DNA of 64,000 nt from Bacteroidota bacterium (lineage in GTDB: Bacteria; Bacteroidota; Bacteroidia; Bacteroidales; Paludibacteraceae): positions 62,001 to 126,000 of the forward strand of contig JAJYBB010000003.1 in NCBI GenBank assembly GCA_021779195.1. The letters are read 5' to 3'. This document shows, piece by piece, positions 18,214 to 26,958 of the stretch; position 1 is the first letter of the stretch, and the number at the start of each line of letters is the position of its first letter. The notes under the pieces are model-generated. The model was not told the origin of the DNA. It ran no database searches and saw only the letters and a list, made by a program, of their open reading frames with translations. A program made the position numbers and the translations under genes.

Positions 18214-21200
18214 ATGAAAAAAATTATAAATACTATCATGAAAAAAATTACAATCTTCTTTATTTACAGCATATTATGCTTATTTATTAAAGCAAATGCT
18301 CAAACCGACTACACCAACCGAATTGTCAATCCAAGTTTCGAAACCGGAGATTACACCGGCTGGACTTGGATAGGGCGAGCTGCCTCTGGAGGTTGGACCA
18401 ACGTAAACACAGATGGCGATGCTTCGAAAGATGGGAGCTATATCGCGGGCTACTGGAATAGTTCAATCAGCGATGTTGAATGCTCACAAACCATTACCGG
18501 GCTTCCGACTGGCTATTATAAAGTAACGGCTCTGGCAACCGTGAGTACAGGACGAACAACAAATCAACGCTTATTTGCCAACAACAATTCGATGCTCTAC
18601 GGCGCAAGTTCAAATCCTGCTTACAATGCAGCGAACTTGGCAATCCTGAAGACAACTGAAAATTATATATTTGGAGGCTACTCCGAATCAGCACTTGAAA
18701 ACGGACCATTCAATAAATTATCTTTAGTAAATCGAGTGATTGATGGCACTTTAAAAATTGGATTCCGTTTCAGCGGAAAAAGTTCTGCATTGGGTTATAA
18801 CTTTTCTTATACTTCAAGTGCCGATGCAGGATTTTTTAAATTCGACCATTTTACACTCACTGAAGTTTCAAATGTTGCTACACTCGACAATATTTCCTTA
18901 AGCAGTGGATCTTTAGATGTGCAATTCAATCCGGCAATTTATTCTTATACGGTAACTTTGCCTGAAGGAGTAACGTCAGTTACTCCAACCGTAACACCAA
19001 CCGTTGATGGTGTTGCTTTATCAGGTACAGGGACAGTGGATGTTTCTTCTAAAACCGGAACTTCAACCATTACAATTACCGCTTTAGACGGAATTTCAAC
19101 GAAAACCTACACGATTTATTACAAAGTTGTCGTGCCTTCTGCCGGTGCGCAAGAGGACAAACTTTATTCCAATACTTTTCCACTGAGAGATGTAACTTTG
19201 CTCGATGGCCCGTTTAAACATGCCCGCGATCTGAATATACAAACACTGTTAAAATATGATGTAGACCGTCTACTCGCTCCTTACCGTAAAGAAGCCGGAT
19301 TACCCTCCAAAGCAATCAGTTACCCTAACTGGATTGGCCTGGACGGTCATATCGGAGGTCATTATCTTTCGGCAATGGCTATCAATTATGCAGCAACGGG
19401 TGATTCAACTTGCAAACGATTAATGGATTATATGGTTACGGAGTTAAAATCTTGTCAGGATGCTAATGCCATTCTTTATCCTTCCTGGGGTGTGGGTTAT
19501 GCTGGCGGGGTACCAAGCAGCAATGCCATTTGGTCAACATTTAAAACAGGCAACTTTACTAATTTTTATGCTGCCTGGGTACCATGGTATAATGTGCATA
19601 AAACTTATGCCGGTTTACGCGATGCATGGCTTTATGGAGGAAATGAAACAGCAAAAACCATTTTTTTAGCTTTTTGCGACTGGGGAATCAATATTACATC
19701 AGCACTGACCGACGCGCAAATGGAAGCAATGCTAGGTGTCGAACCAGGTGGAATGAACGAAATTTTTGCCGATGCATATCAAATGACTGGAGCTTCAAAA
19801 TATTTGACTGCTGCTAAACGTTTTTCGCATAAGATTTTATTAAATAACATGGCTGTTAGTACTGACAATTTGGACAACATGCATGCTAATACACAAGTGG
19901 CAAAAGCTGTTGGGTTTCAACGTATCGCTGAGGTTTCGAAAGATACTATTTACACCAAAGCTGCAAAGTTTTTCTGGCAAACCGTAACTACTAACCGGAG
20001 CTTGGCATCAGGTGGTTTTAGTCGAAAAGAATATTTTCCACAAGCATCTGCCTGCAACGATTACGTAAATGATGTTGAAGGTCCTGAAACCTGCAATACC
20101 TATAATATGCTGAAACTTACCGAAGATTTATTCCGATCAAATCCACAGGCTTGTTATGCCGATTACTATGAAAGGGCAATTTTCGATCATATTTTATCTT
20201 CCCAAAACCCTGATAATGGGGGATACGTGTATTTTACTCCTATACGTCCACGGCACTATCGAGTTTATTCAGCCCCAAATGAAGCCATGTGGTGTTGCGT
20301 AGGTACCAGCATGGAGAACCACGGAAAGTATGGAGAGTTTATTTATACTCACCAAAACGACTCTTTATACCTGAACCTGTTCATTGCCTCTGAATTAAAC
20401 TGGAAAGAGAAGGGCATAAAAATTCGACAGGAAACCTTTTTTCCGGATGAAGAAAAAACCAAACTAATAATCACGGCTAATGCACCAACAGCTTTTAAAT
20501 TGTTTGTGCGTTCACCTAAATGGGTAACTGCAGGTTCATTGAAAATTATTGTGAATAAAGATACATTAGCTGTTCAGTCGGAGCCACAAACCTATATTGC
20601 CATTAATCGAATCTGGGACAACGGCGATTCAGTGAGCATCCTATTGCCAATGCATAACACTTACGAACAATTGCCCAACGTTCCTAACTATATTGCCATT
20701 TTGCATGGCCCGATTCTACTTGGGGCAAAAACAGGAACTGAAGATCTGGCAGGTTTGATCGCTGATGACAGCCGTTGGGGACATATTGCCGGTGGAACTT
20801 TATTACCGCTTGACCAAGCTCCAGTAATGGTAAGCGACAGATCAGCAATACTTTCTCAAATAAAAGCCGTGCCAGGTCAACCGCTTCACTTTACTGCTCC
20901 AACGCTATTTGCCAACAAAGCCGATTCAATTTTAGTGCTGCAACCATTTTATAAAATACATGATGCCCGATACATGATGTACTGGTTGGCACTAAACCAG
21001 AGTCAATATCAATCGGTAATGGATAGCCTGGCGGCTATTCAAAAAGCGGAACTCGAACTCGAACAACGAACCGTAGATAAGGTTGCACCCGGCGAACAAC
21101 AACCCGAAGTGGATCATAACCTATTATGTACCAACTCTTATACCGGGAATTTCCAAAATGAATTCTGGCGTGATGCACGAGCCGGTGGATATATTAGCTA

Positions 21201-21726
21201 TAATATGTTAACACAGGGTAAATCTAATTTGTCGTTAATGGCGCGTTATTGGGGAAATGAAACTGGTAGCCGCAGCTTCAACATTATGGTGGATGGCACG
21301 ATAATTACAACCGAAAATATTGTGGGTAAATGGAACTTAAACCAGTTTGAGAATGTGGAATATGCAATTCCCAATTCGCTGACTGCCGGTAAAGACACCA
21401 TAACGGTAAAATTCCAGGCAATAAATTCAAACAATATGGCTGGAGGATTATTTTATGTGAGAATTCTACAACTTTTGAATTCTACCGATATTCAAATTGT
21501 AAAAAAAAATAATGGTTGTAATGTATTTACGCAAAAAAATGAGATTATTATCAATGGATTGACTCATACTTCATTTATTAGGGTTTACGATACCTGTGGG
21601 CATTTATTAAACGCCATCGAATCAGGTAAAGGTTCAACCACCATTCCTTCCAAGTCAAAGGGAATCAGAATTATAAAGATCGTGTCAAAAGGGAACGTGC
21701 AGGTTAACAAAGTGATAGTAGAATAG
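18214..21726 (+). CDS. Secreted DUF1680 beta-L-arabinofuranosidase (GH127/GH146 type) with T9SS tail
   Basis: A 1170-residue multidomain enzyme. Order: signal peptide ending near KANAQ, a carbohydrate-binding-like beta-sandwich (about 32-225), a cadherin-like beta-sandwich (about 227-308), the (alpha/alpha)6 catalytic domain from about 320, a beta-rich C-terminal region and a T9SS-like sorting domain (last 75 residues). The Zn/catalytic residues of the DUF1680 fold are visible: Glu625 and Cys627 in GPETCNT and Cys694-Cys695 in MWCCVGT, spaced as in characterised GH127 enzymes. The opening LLDGPF...DRLLAPYRKEAGL resembles GH146 more than the Bifidobacterium GH127 type. It should release beta-L-arabinofuranose. 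ATG 18238 is an alternative start. Confidence 0.87.
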   Translation: MKKIINTIMKKITIFFIYSILCLFIKANAQTDYTNRIVNPSFETGDYTGWTWIGRAASGGWTNVNTDGDASKDGSYIAGYWNSSISDVECSQTITGLPTGYYKVTALATVSTGRTTNQRLFANNNSMLYGASSNPAYNAANLAILKTTENYIFGGYSESALENGPFNKLSLVNRVIDGTLKIGFRFSGKSSALGYNFSYTSSADAGFFKFDHFTLTEVSNVATLDNISLSSGSLDVQFNPAIYSYTVTLPEGVTSVTPTVTPTVDGVALSGTGTVDVSSKTGTSTITITALDGISTKTYTIYYKVVVPSAGAQEDKLYSNTFPLRDVTLLDGPFKHARDLNIQTLLKYDVDRLLAPYRKEAGLPSKAISYPNWIGLDGHIGGHYLSAMAINYAATGDSTCKRLMDYMVTELKSCQDANAILYPSWGVGYAGGVPSSNAIWSTFKTGNFTNFYAAWVPWYNVHKTYAGLRDAWLYGGNETAKTIFLAFCDWGINITSALTDAQMEAMLGVEPGGMNEIFADAYQMTGASKYLTAAKRFSHKILLNNMAVSTDNLDNMHANTQVAKAVGFQRIAEVSKDTIYTKAAKFFWQTVTTNRSLASGGFSRKEYFPQASACNDYVNDVEGPETCNTYNMLKLTEDLFRSNPQACYADYYERAIFDHILSSQNPDNGGYVYFTPIRPRHYRVYSAPNEAMWCCVGTSMENHGKYGEFIYTHQNDSLYLNLFIASELNWKEKGIKIRQETFFPDEEKTKLIITANAPTAFKLFVRSPKWVTAGSLKIIVNKDTLAVQSEPQTYIAINRIWDNGDSVSILLPMHNTYEQLPNVPNYIAILHGPILLGAKTGTEDLAGLIADDSRWGHIAGGTLLPLDQAPVMVSDRSAILSQIKAVPGQPLHFTAPTLFANKADSILVLQPFYKIHDARYMMYWLALNQSQYQSVMDSLAAIQKAELELEQRTVDKVAPGEQQPEVDHNLLCTNSYTGNFQNEFWRDARAGGYISYNMLTQGKSNLSLMARYWGNETGSRSFNIMVDGTIITTENIVGKWNLNQFENVEYAIPNSLTAGKDTITVKFQAINSNNMAGGLFYVRILQLLNSTDIQIVKKNNGCNVFTQKNEIIINGLTHTSFIRVYDTCGHLLNAIESGKGSTTIPSKSKGIRIIKIVSKGNVQVNKVIVE

Positions 21727-21979
21727 GGATTTCCTATGATATCACTTTATATAAGTACAACATGCCAATTAGTTTAAAGTATTGTTTGACGGTTAGCATC
21801 TGTAAAACAATATTTAGCCATCATCAAAGAATGAACTATTTTAGAGCAAATATTTAACTCTAAATTAAAAGGAATCAATTCATAATAAAGCTGCCATTTA
21901 TATTTATAGACTTATTTATTATCAATAGACTCTGATTTGCCCCTGACTTTTATTCATAACTTTAAAAAAATGATTCCCC

Positions 21980-24814
21980 GTGAAAAATATATATGCTATT
22001 ACGCTTTTGTTGGCTTTTAACTTTTCGATTTTTGCTCAAACAGGAAAAGAACTTAAATTTCAAACCTGGGCACTGACTCCTCCCATGGGTTGGAACAGTT
22101 GGGATTGCTACGGTCCTTCGGTGGTAGAGTCAGAAGTAAAAGCCAATGCCGACTATATGGCTGCCAATCTTAAGCAGTTTGGCTGGGAATATGTTGTGGT
22201 TGATATCCGTTGGTACGTCGACAATCAGACAACGGGAACCTACAATGCTTATAATAATTCCAACTTTATATATGACAAATACGGACGTTATATGCCATCT
22301 CCATCCCGTTTTCCATCAGCAGTTAATGGAGCGGGCTTTAAGCCATTAGCTGACTACATTCACAGCAAAGGACTGAAGTTTGGCATTCACATCATGCGTG
22401 GGGTTCCACAAGTTGCGGTAATCAATAAACTTCCAATTAAAGATGGAAACGGGAAAACTGCTGCTGATATTTACAGTACTACGAACAAATGTACTTGGTT
22501 GCAAGATAATTACACAGTTTTACCTGTTTCCGGAGCTCAGGAATATTATAATTCTATCTTCGAACTTTATGCCTCATGGGGTGTGGACTTTGTCAAGGTG
22601 GACGATCTTTCACGCCCATATCATACCGACGAAATTGATATGATTCGAAATGCTATTGATAAAACTGGACGTCCGATTGTATTGAGTATGTCGCCCGGTG
22701 AAACTCCTGTTGAAAATTACGAACATGCACGCAATCATGCCAACATGTGGCGAACAGTAGACGATTTTTGGGATAACTGGAGTCAGTTGAACTATTCGTT
22801 TACAGTTTGTAATAAATGGTATCCTTACATTTCTCCCGGAACATGGCCCGACGCTGACATGCTCCCACTGGGGCATATTGCCATTCGTGGTGAACGAGGA
22901 GTGGATCGTCAAACTAATTTTACAAAGGATGAACAATATACACTTTTGACGCTTTGGAGTATTTTCAAATCTCCATTGATGTTTGGAGGAAACCTACCTG
23001 ATAATACTGATTTCACCAAAGCGTTGATTACGAATGATGAAGTGCTCAATATGCACAAATCGGCAGTAAATAGCAAACAATGGTACAATGCCAATGATCA
23101 GATAGCATGGACAGCAGATGATCCAAATAACGGTGATAAATTTGTAGCACTATTCAATAATGGTGGAGATGGATTTATTTCAACCAAAAATTTGCTTTAC
23201 CGCAGCGGAACTATTTCCCGTCTGACCGACAACTTCGGAGTTAATATTGACATTAATATTCCTCAGGAAAGCACTTCACTCTATTTAATTGTAAACGATG
23301 GTGGCGACGGATTTTCTAATGATCATGCCGACTGGATTAATCCTACCCTTTATAAATCCAATGGTGATTCGTTAAAGTTAACCAATTTGAGCTGGGAATT
23401 TGCAACTGCCGGTTGGGGAGCCGTTTCTAAAAACAAAAGTATTTCGGGCGGAACACTGAACGTAAATGGAACTACATTTGCAAACGGAATCGGTACGCAT
23501 GCAAAATCGATAATATTCTTCCCTATCCCTTCCGGTTATACCCGCTTCAAAGCCTTTGCAGGTCTTGATAAGGGTGGAACTGACCAAACAGGTGGAGCAA
23601 CTGTTGAATTTTCGGTAGCTACCCAAGATCCGACACTCCGCAATGTAGATGTTAACAAAGCAATTATCAACTCAGGTAGAATCAGTCGCACCTGTCAACG
23701 TGCCGGTAAAGCAGTTTCCGCCGATATTACAGGAGCTTCCAAATTATATTTAGTGGTTACCGATGCCGGTGACAACTTCAATTATGATCACGCTGACTGG
23801 ATTAATCCCACTATTTACAATACAAAAGGCGACTCGGTGAGACTAACTACACTTACACCTGTAAGTGCAACAAGTGGTTGGGATGTAGTTCATACAAATA
23901 AAAGTTTAAATAATGGAACACTAACAGTGAATGGCAAAACCTATGCAAATGGATATGGCGTAAACTCATATTCCATCATTCAATTTAATTTACCAACGGG
24001 TTACAGTAAATTCAATGCTTTCTGCGGCTTCGATGACGAAGTTCTTTCAGCACCAAACGGAGTATCAGTTGAGTTTATGGTGTTTACTCAAGATCCTGGC
24101 ATCAGCACTGCTGCTTCTATGCCCGTGGATTTAGTGAGTCTTGGATTTTCAGGCAATTGCCTCATTCGAGATTTATGGGCAAAAAAAGACAGCGGAACAT
24201 TTGCCGGAACACAATTTACCCCTTTAGTAAAATTACACGGCGCTAAACTCTATCGTATATCTGCCCAAAATCGTTCTTCCCAAACTTCGGTTACATTGAC
24301 ATCATCAATGCCCCAAGCCAATCTGGGAGATTCGGTATTATTAAATCTTTCAGTTGTAAAAACAGGCGATGCAATTTCAAGACCAAATGGTTTCTTCGTT
24401 GTATCAAGCAATGATACAGTTGTAGGTATTCTTCCCGTTGATAGTTCAGGTAATGCTATTTTTACAGCATGTGATTTAGCTGTTGGTATTCATACTTTTA
24501 GCGTAGAGTACAGTGGAAATACGGTTTATTCTCCACAAACAGGAAATTCAGTACTTATCGAAGTGAAGAAAAACGAAACAACTCCATCGGAAATACCAAA
24601 CAATCCAAAGATAAGAATTATAACTATCGACGGGAAACAATACCTTAAAAATTTAAAAGAAGGAGATGATGTATCTGTATTTGATAGTTCGGGAAAATTA
24701 TTGATTTCTCAAACTGCCGAATCCGATTCAATGCAATTAAATTTTCGGGGAGTCGGCATTGTTAAAATCAGATCGGGGAATAACTTCGTTATTATAAAAT
24801 CGTTATTCGAATGA
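21980..24814 (+). CDS. GH27 enzyme, probable beta-L-arabinopyranosidase, with two inserted NPCBM domains and T9SS tail
   Basis: A 944-residue secreted enzyme starting at GTG; the frame is closed by a TGA 9 nt upstream and only this start keeps the signal peptide (ends SIFAQ). The GH27 barrel starts at TPPMGWNSWD (33-42). The nucleophile is Asp208 in DFVKVDD and the acid/base Asp262 in WRTVDDFWD. Where alpha-galactosidases have two consecutive Asp that bind the sugar, this protein has Asp75-Ile76 (VVVDIRWY), a change associated with beta-L-arabinopyranosidases. The C-terminal beta-domain starts near 386, is interrupted by two NPCBM-like modules (about 431-551 and 585-706) and resumes at 713-762. 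An Ig-like domain and a T9SS-type tail (about 880-944) follow. GH27 is secure; specificity is inferred. Confidence 0.85.
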   Translation: MKNIYAITLLLAFNFSIFAQTGKELKFQTWALTPPMGWNSWDCYGPSVVESEVKANADYMAANLKQFGWEYVVVDIRWYVDNQTTGTYNAYNNSNFIYDKYGRYMPSPSRFPSAVNGAGFKPLADYIHSKGLKFGIHIMRGVPQVAVINKLPIKDGNGKTAADIYSTTNKCTWLQDNYTVLPVSGAQEYYNSIFELYASWGVDFVKVDDLSRPYHTDEIDMIRNAIDKTGRPIVLSMSPGETPVENYEHARNHANMWRTVDDFWDNWSQLNYSFTVCNKWYPYISPGTWPDADMLPLGHIAIRGERGVDRQTNFTKDEQYTLLTLWSIFKSPLMFGGNLPDNTDFTKALITNDEVLNMHKSAVNSKQWYNANDQIAWTADDPNNGDKFVALFNNGGDGFISTKNLLYRSGTISRLTDNFGVNIDINIPQESTSLYLIVNDGGDGFSNDHADWINPTLYKSNGDSLKLTNLSWEFATAGWGAVSKNKSISGGTLNVNGTTFANGIGTHAKSIIFFPIPSGYTRFKAFAGLDKGGTDQTGGATVEFSVATQDPTLRNVDVNKAIINSGRISRTCQRAGKAVSADITGASKLYLVVTDAGDNFNYDHADWINPTIYNTKGDSVRLTTLTPVSATSGWDVVHTNKSLNNGTLTVNGKTYANGYGVNSYSIIQFNLPTGYSKFNAFCGFDDEVLSAPNGVSVEFMVFTQDPGISTAASMPVDLVSLGFSGNCLIRDLWAKKDSGTFAGTQFTPLVKLHGAKLYRISAQNRSSQTSVTLTSSMPQANLGDSVLLNLSVVKTGDAISRPNGFFVVSSNDTVVGILPVDSSGNAIFTACDLAVGIHTFSVEYSGNTVYSPQTGNSVLIEVKKNETTPSEIPNNPKIRIITIDGKQYLKNLKEGDDVSVFDSSGKLLISQTAESDSMQLNFRGVGIVKIRSGNNFVIIKSLFE

Positions 24815-24942
24815 AATATTTTCCACCTGAATCAGATGATCTTGAAATTCTTAAAAACAATACTTATGAACTTCAACAAAAACATAATGACGAATTTGTG
24901 CTCATGATAAACGAATATGTGCACCGTCTGCATTTCAAATAA
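24811..24942 (+). CDS. Possible 43-residue ORF coupled to the GH27 stop codon
   Basis: An ATG overlaps the GH27 stop as ATGA and opens a 43-codon frame rich in charged residues (MKYFPPESDDLEILKNN...). There is no signal peptide, TM helix or recognisable domain. The stop-start overlap is the form used for translational coupling. However, a 43-codon frame can arise by chance and the gene lacks a visible ribosome-binding site of its own. I do not recognise it. Confidence 0.25.
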   Translation: MKYFPPESDDLEILKNNTYELQQKHNDEFVLMINEYVHRLHFK

Positions 24943-24945
24943 CGT

Positions 24946-24953
24946 TATTTTTG
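24946..24953 (+). promoter_or_regulatory. Predicted -7 box of the LamG protein gene
   Basis: TATTTTTG matches TAnnTTTG and would start transcription near 24960, about 47 nt before the ATG at 25007. The -33 element is not clear. Confidence 0.4.
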
Positions 24954-25006
24954 CACAAACAAATTCAAATTTAAACCAATTCATCATTCACCTTAAATTA
25001 ATCTTT

Positions 25007-26818
25007 ATGAAACACAAAACTTTACTTTCCAAAATGCGTATCCTATTCGTTAGCCTTTGTTTATCAGGCTTTGCAAATGTACAGGCGCAAACCTTACTTT
25101 ACTCCAATGATTTTGAAAGTGGACTAAACGGTTCAACCATAGTGGGTAATGGAATAATAGAAAATTCAAACAACACAGCTCATGGCATGGTTTTTCATAA
25201 TGCAGCGGGAGGTCAAGCCGTTCGAACTAACTACTTAACGTTACCAGCAACTATTTTTGCCGACTTGAAAACTGCGGCCACTAATTCTTTGACAATTTCA
25301 TTCTGGGTAAATAAAGGTACTGCTACGGGTTACTATTGGAGTCCTATCTTTTCGGCTTATGGAGCCGCACCCAATCCATCCAATGGTACACCTATGATGA
25401 TTCTACAGACTCGCGGAGTGGTACAGTCAAATATTGGAACAACTTGGAGTGATTATACAGATGCTCAAAATGTAAAAGCAGCAAATACCCTTAGCACTAA
25501 TTGGATAGATGATGGCAATTGGCACTTTTATGCTGCAACGTTCACTACAACGAGTGTAAAAGTGTATATCGATGGAGCTGTTATGAATGAATGGACGCTG
25601 AGTGGAACAGATGCCGGTGGCTCTGATGCGGGTTTATTCAGCATTGGGTCTGCTTTAAACTACATTTGTTTAGGTGGAAACCAAGCATGGAATTGGAATG
25701 ATCCTGATCCTGCATTTTTATATGACAAATTGAAAATCTATTCAGGAGCTTTGACAACTGCTCAAATAAACTCCCTTATTGTTTCGGATGGTTTAGTTGC
25801 CCCAGTATTAGCATCAAGTAAGTCGGCTTTATATTTCGATGATAAATATACTTCGGAATCAATTGTGGTTAATGGTGCTAATTTGACGAAAGATATAACG
25901 ATTTCCGCTCCTGCAGGCATAACCGTCAGTCCGACAACCATTTCAGCTTCAGCTTCAACCGATGTAGCTGTTTCTGTAACTTTTGATGGAACAACAAACG
26001 TAAATGGGAATATTACGCTATCAAGCGGGAGCACTGTTGTAAATATCCCTGTAAAATCATCTTCAAACGCATGCTATACTCCGGCTTTTGCGACAGGCAA
26101 TATGATTGCCGACCCGACTTTTAGTGCTGCCTCTCTTTCTGCAGGCGGATTTGGAGGTTGGGGAGCAACAAGCATTTCTTATAAAAATGCATATTGTGGC
26201 AGAGGCTCAGCATTTATTAACGGAAATTGTTCAGGATCGATCGACAGAGCCCTTTCAACAGCAAATGGAAATGCATTAGTAGCAAATAGTACGTATCGTC
26301 TTCGTGCAATGGTCAATTCAAAGGCTTCGGCAGGCACAACTTTCCAAATCCAGGTAGAAGGCGTTAATGGAAGCGCAAGCATTTTCTTCCCTCTTGCCAA
26401 CACAAATGGGTGGAAACAAATTGACACAACATTTACTACTGGTGCAACAGTAGTAGAAAAAGGCATTTATTTTAATGCATGTACATCAGTAAAACCAGCA
26501 AGTACTGATACCTGTTTTATTGACAACTATGAGCTTTATAAAGTAGCAACTGTTTCTACCGGGATAAACAATATGTTAGGGAATAAAGTAGCAAATTTTG
26601 TTCGCGATCATAAGATTGTAACTAACTTCAATCTTGATGTAGCTACCGAAGTTAACGTTTCATTGTACAATGTGAACGGGATATTGATTGAAACTATTAA
26701 ATCAATGGGGCAGTCTGGTAAAAATGAAAGAACTTTTAATTCGAATCTTTCATCTGGTGTTTATGTGGTAAAAACCTCTATTGACGGTAAATTTACGATC
26801 AATAAGATTGTTTTATAA
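25007..26818 (+). CDS. Secreted LamG/carbohydrate-binding protein with T9SS tail
   Basis: A 603-residue protein from the ATG at 25007; a longer frame opens at 24917, but only 25007 gives an N-terminal signal peptide (MKHKTLLSKMRILFVSLCLSGFANVQAQ). Order: a LamG/concanavalin A-like domain (about 30-265; TISFWVNKGTATG, WHFYAATFTTTSVKVYIDG), an Ig-like domain (about 270-355), a CBM4/9-like domain (about 360-520) and a T9SS type A-like sorting domain (last 75 residues, ending VYVVKTSIDGKFTINKIVL). No catalytic domain is evident. It may be a surface glycan-binding protein helping the neighbouring enzymes, or a lectin-like enzyme of unknown class. It ends at a strong terminator. Confidence 0.78.
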   Translation: MKHKTLLSKMRILFVSLCLSGFANVQAQTLLYSNDFESGLNGSTIVGNGIIENSNNTAHGMVFHNAAGGQAVRTNYLTLPATIFADLKTAATNSLTISFWVNKGTATGYYWSPIFSAYGAAPNPSNGTPMMILQTRGVVQSNIGTTWSDYTDAQNVKAANTLSTNWIDDGNWHFYAATFTTTSVKVYIDGAVMNEWTLSGTDAGGSDAGLFSIGSALNYICLGGNQAWNWNDPDPAFLYDKLKIYSGALTTAQINSLIVSDGLVAPVLASSKSALYFDDKYTSESIVVNGANLTKDITISAPAGITVSPTTISASASTDVAVSVTFDGTTNVNGNITLSSGSTVVNIPVKSSSNACYTPAFATGNMIADPTFSAASLSAGGFGGWGATSISYKNAYCGRGSAFINGNCSGSIDRALSTANGNALVANSTYRLRAMVNSKASAGTTFQIQVEGVNGSASIFFPLANTNGWKQIDTTFTTGATVVEKGIYFNACTSVKPASTDTCFIDNYELYKVATVSTGINNMLGNKVANFVRDHKIVTNFNLDVATEVNVSLYNVNGILIETIKSMGQSGKNERTFNSNLSSGVYVVKTSIDGKFTINKIVL

Positions 26819-26845
26819 GCTTATAAATATCGTTATTTTGAATTG

Positions 26846-26876
26846 AAGGGTGTCTTGGATAGGCACCCTTTTTTTT
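26846..26876 (+). terminator. Rho-independent terminator of the LamG gene
   Basis: Stem AAGGGTGTC (26846-26854) with GGCACCCTT (26862-26870, one G-U pair) followed by a run of eight T, 27 nt after the stop codon. Confidence 0.85.
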
Positions 26877-26896
26877 GAATAATTCTCCTAATTATC

Positions 26897-26938
26897 AAAA
26901 AACTCCGGATTACTTAAGTTAGTAACCCGGAGTTTTTT
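26897..26938. terminator. Bidirectional terminator, mainly for rpoC
   Basis: AAAAAACTCCGG (26897-26908) pairs with CCGGAGTTTTTT (26927-26938), and the inner TTACT/AGTAA extends the stem past one mismatch. The minus-strand transcript of rpoC (stop at 26959) meets it and leaves through a T-run. Confidence 0.85.
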
Positions 26939-26958
26939 AGAGATTAAAGTTGAAAAAA

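Noticed and set aside
18461-24814. Frameshift or sequencing error to explain the GTG start of the GH27 gene
   Set aside because: The upstream ATG at 21970 is in another frame and would not give a signal peptide, while the GTG gives a complete one, so no error is needed.
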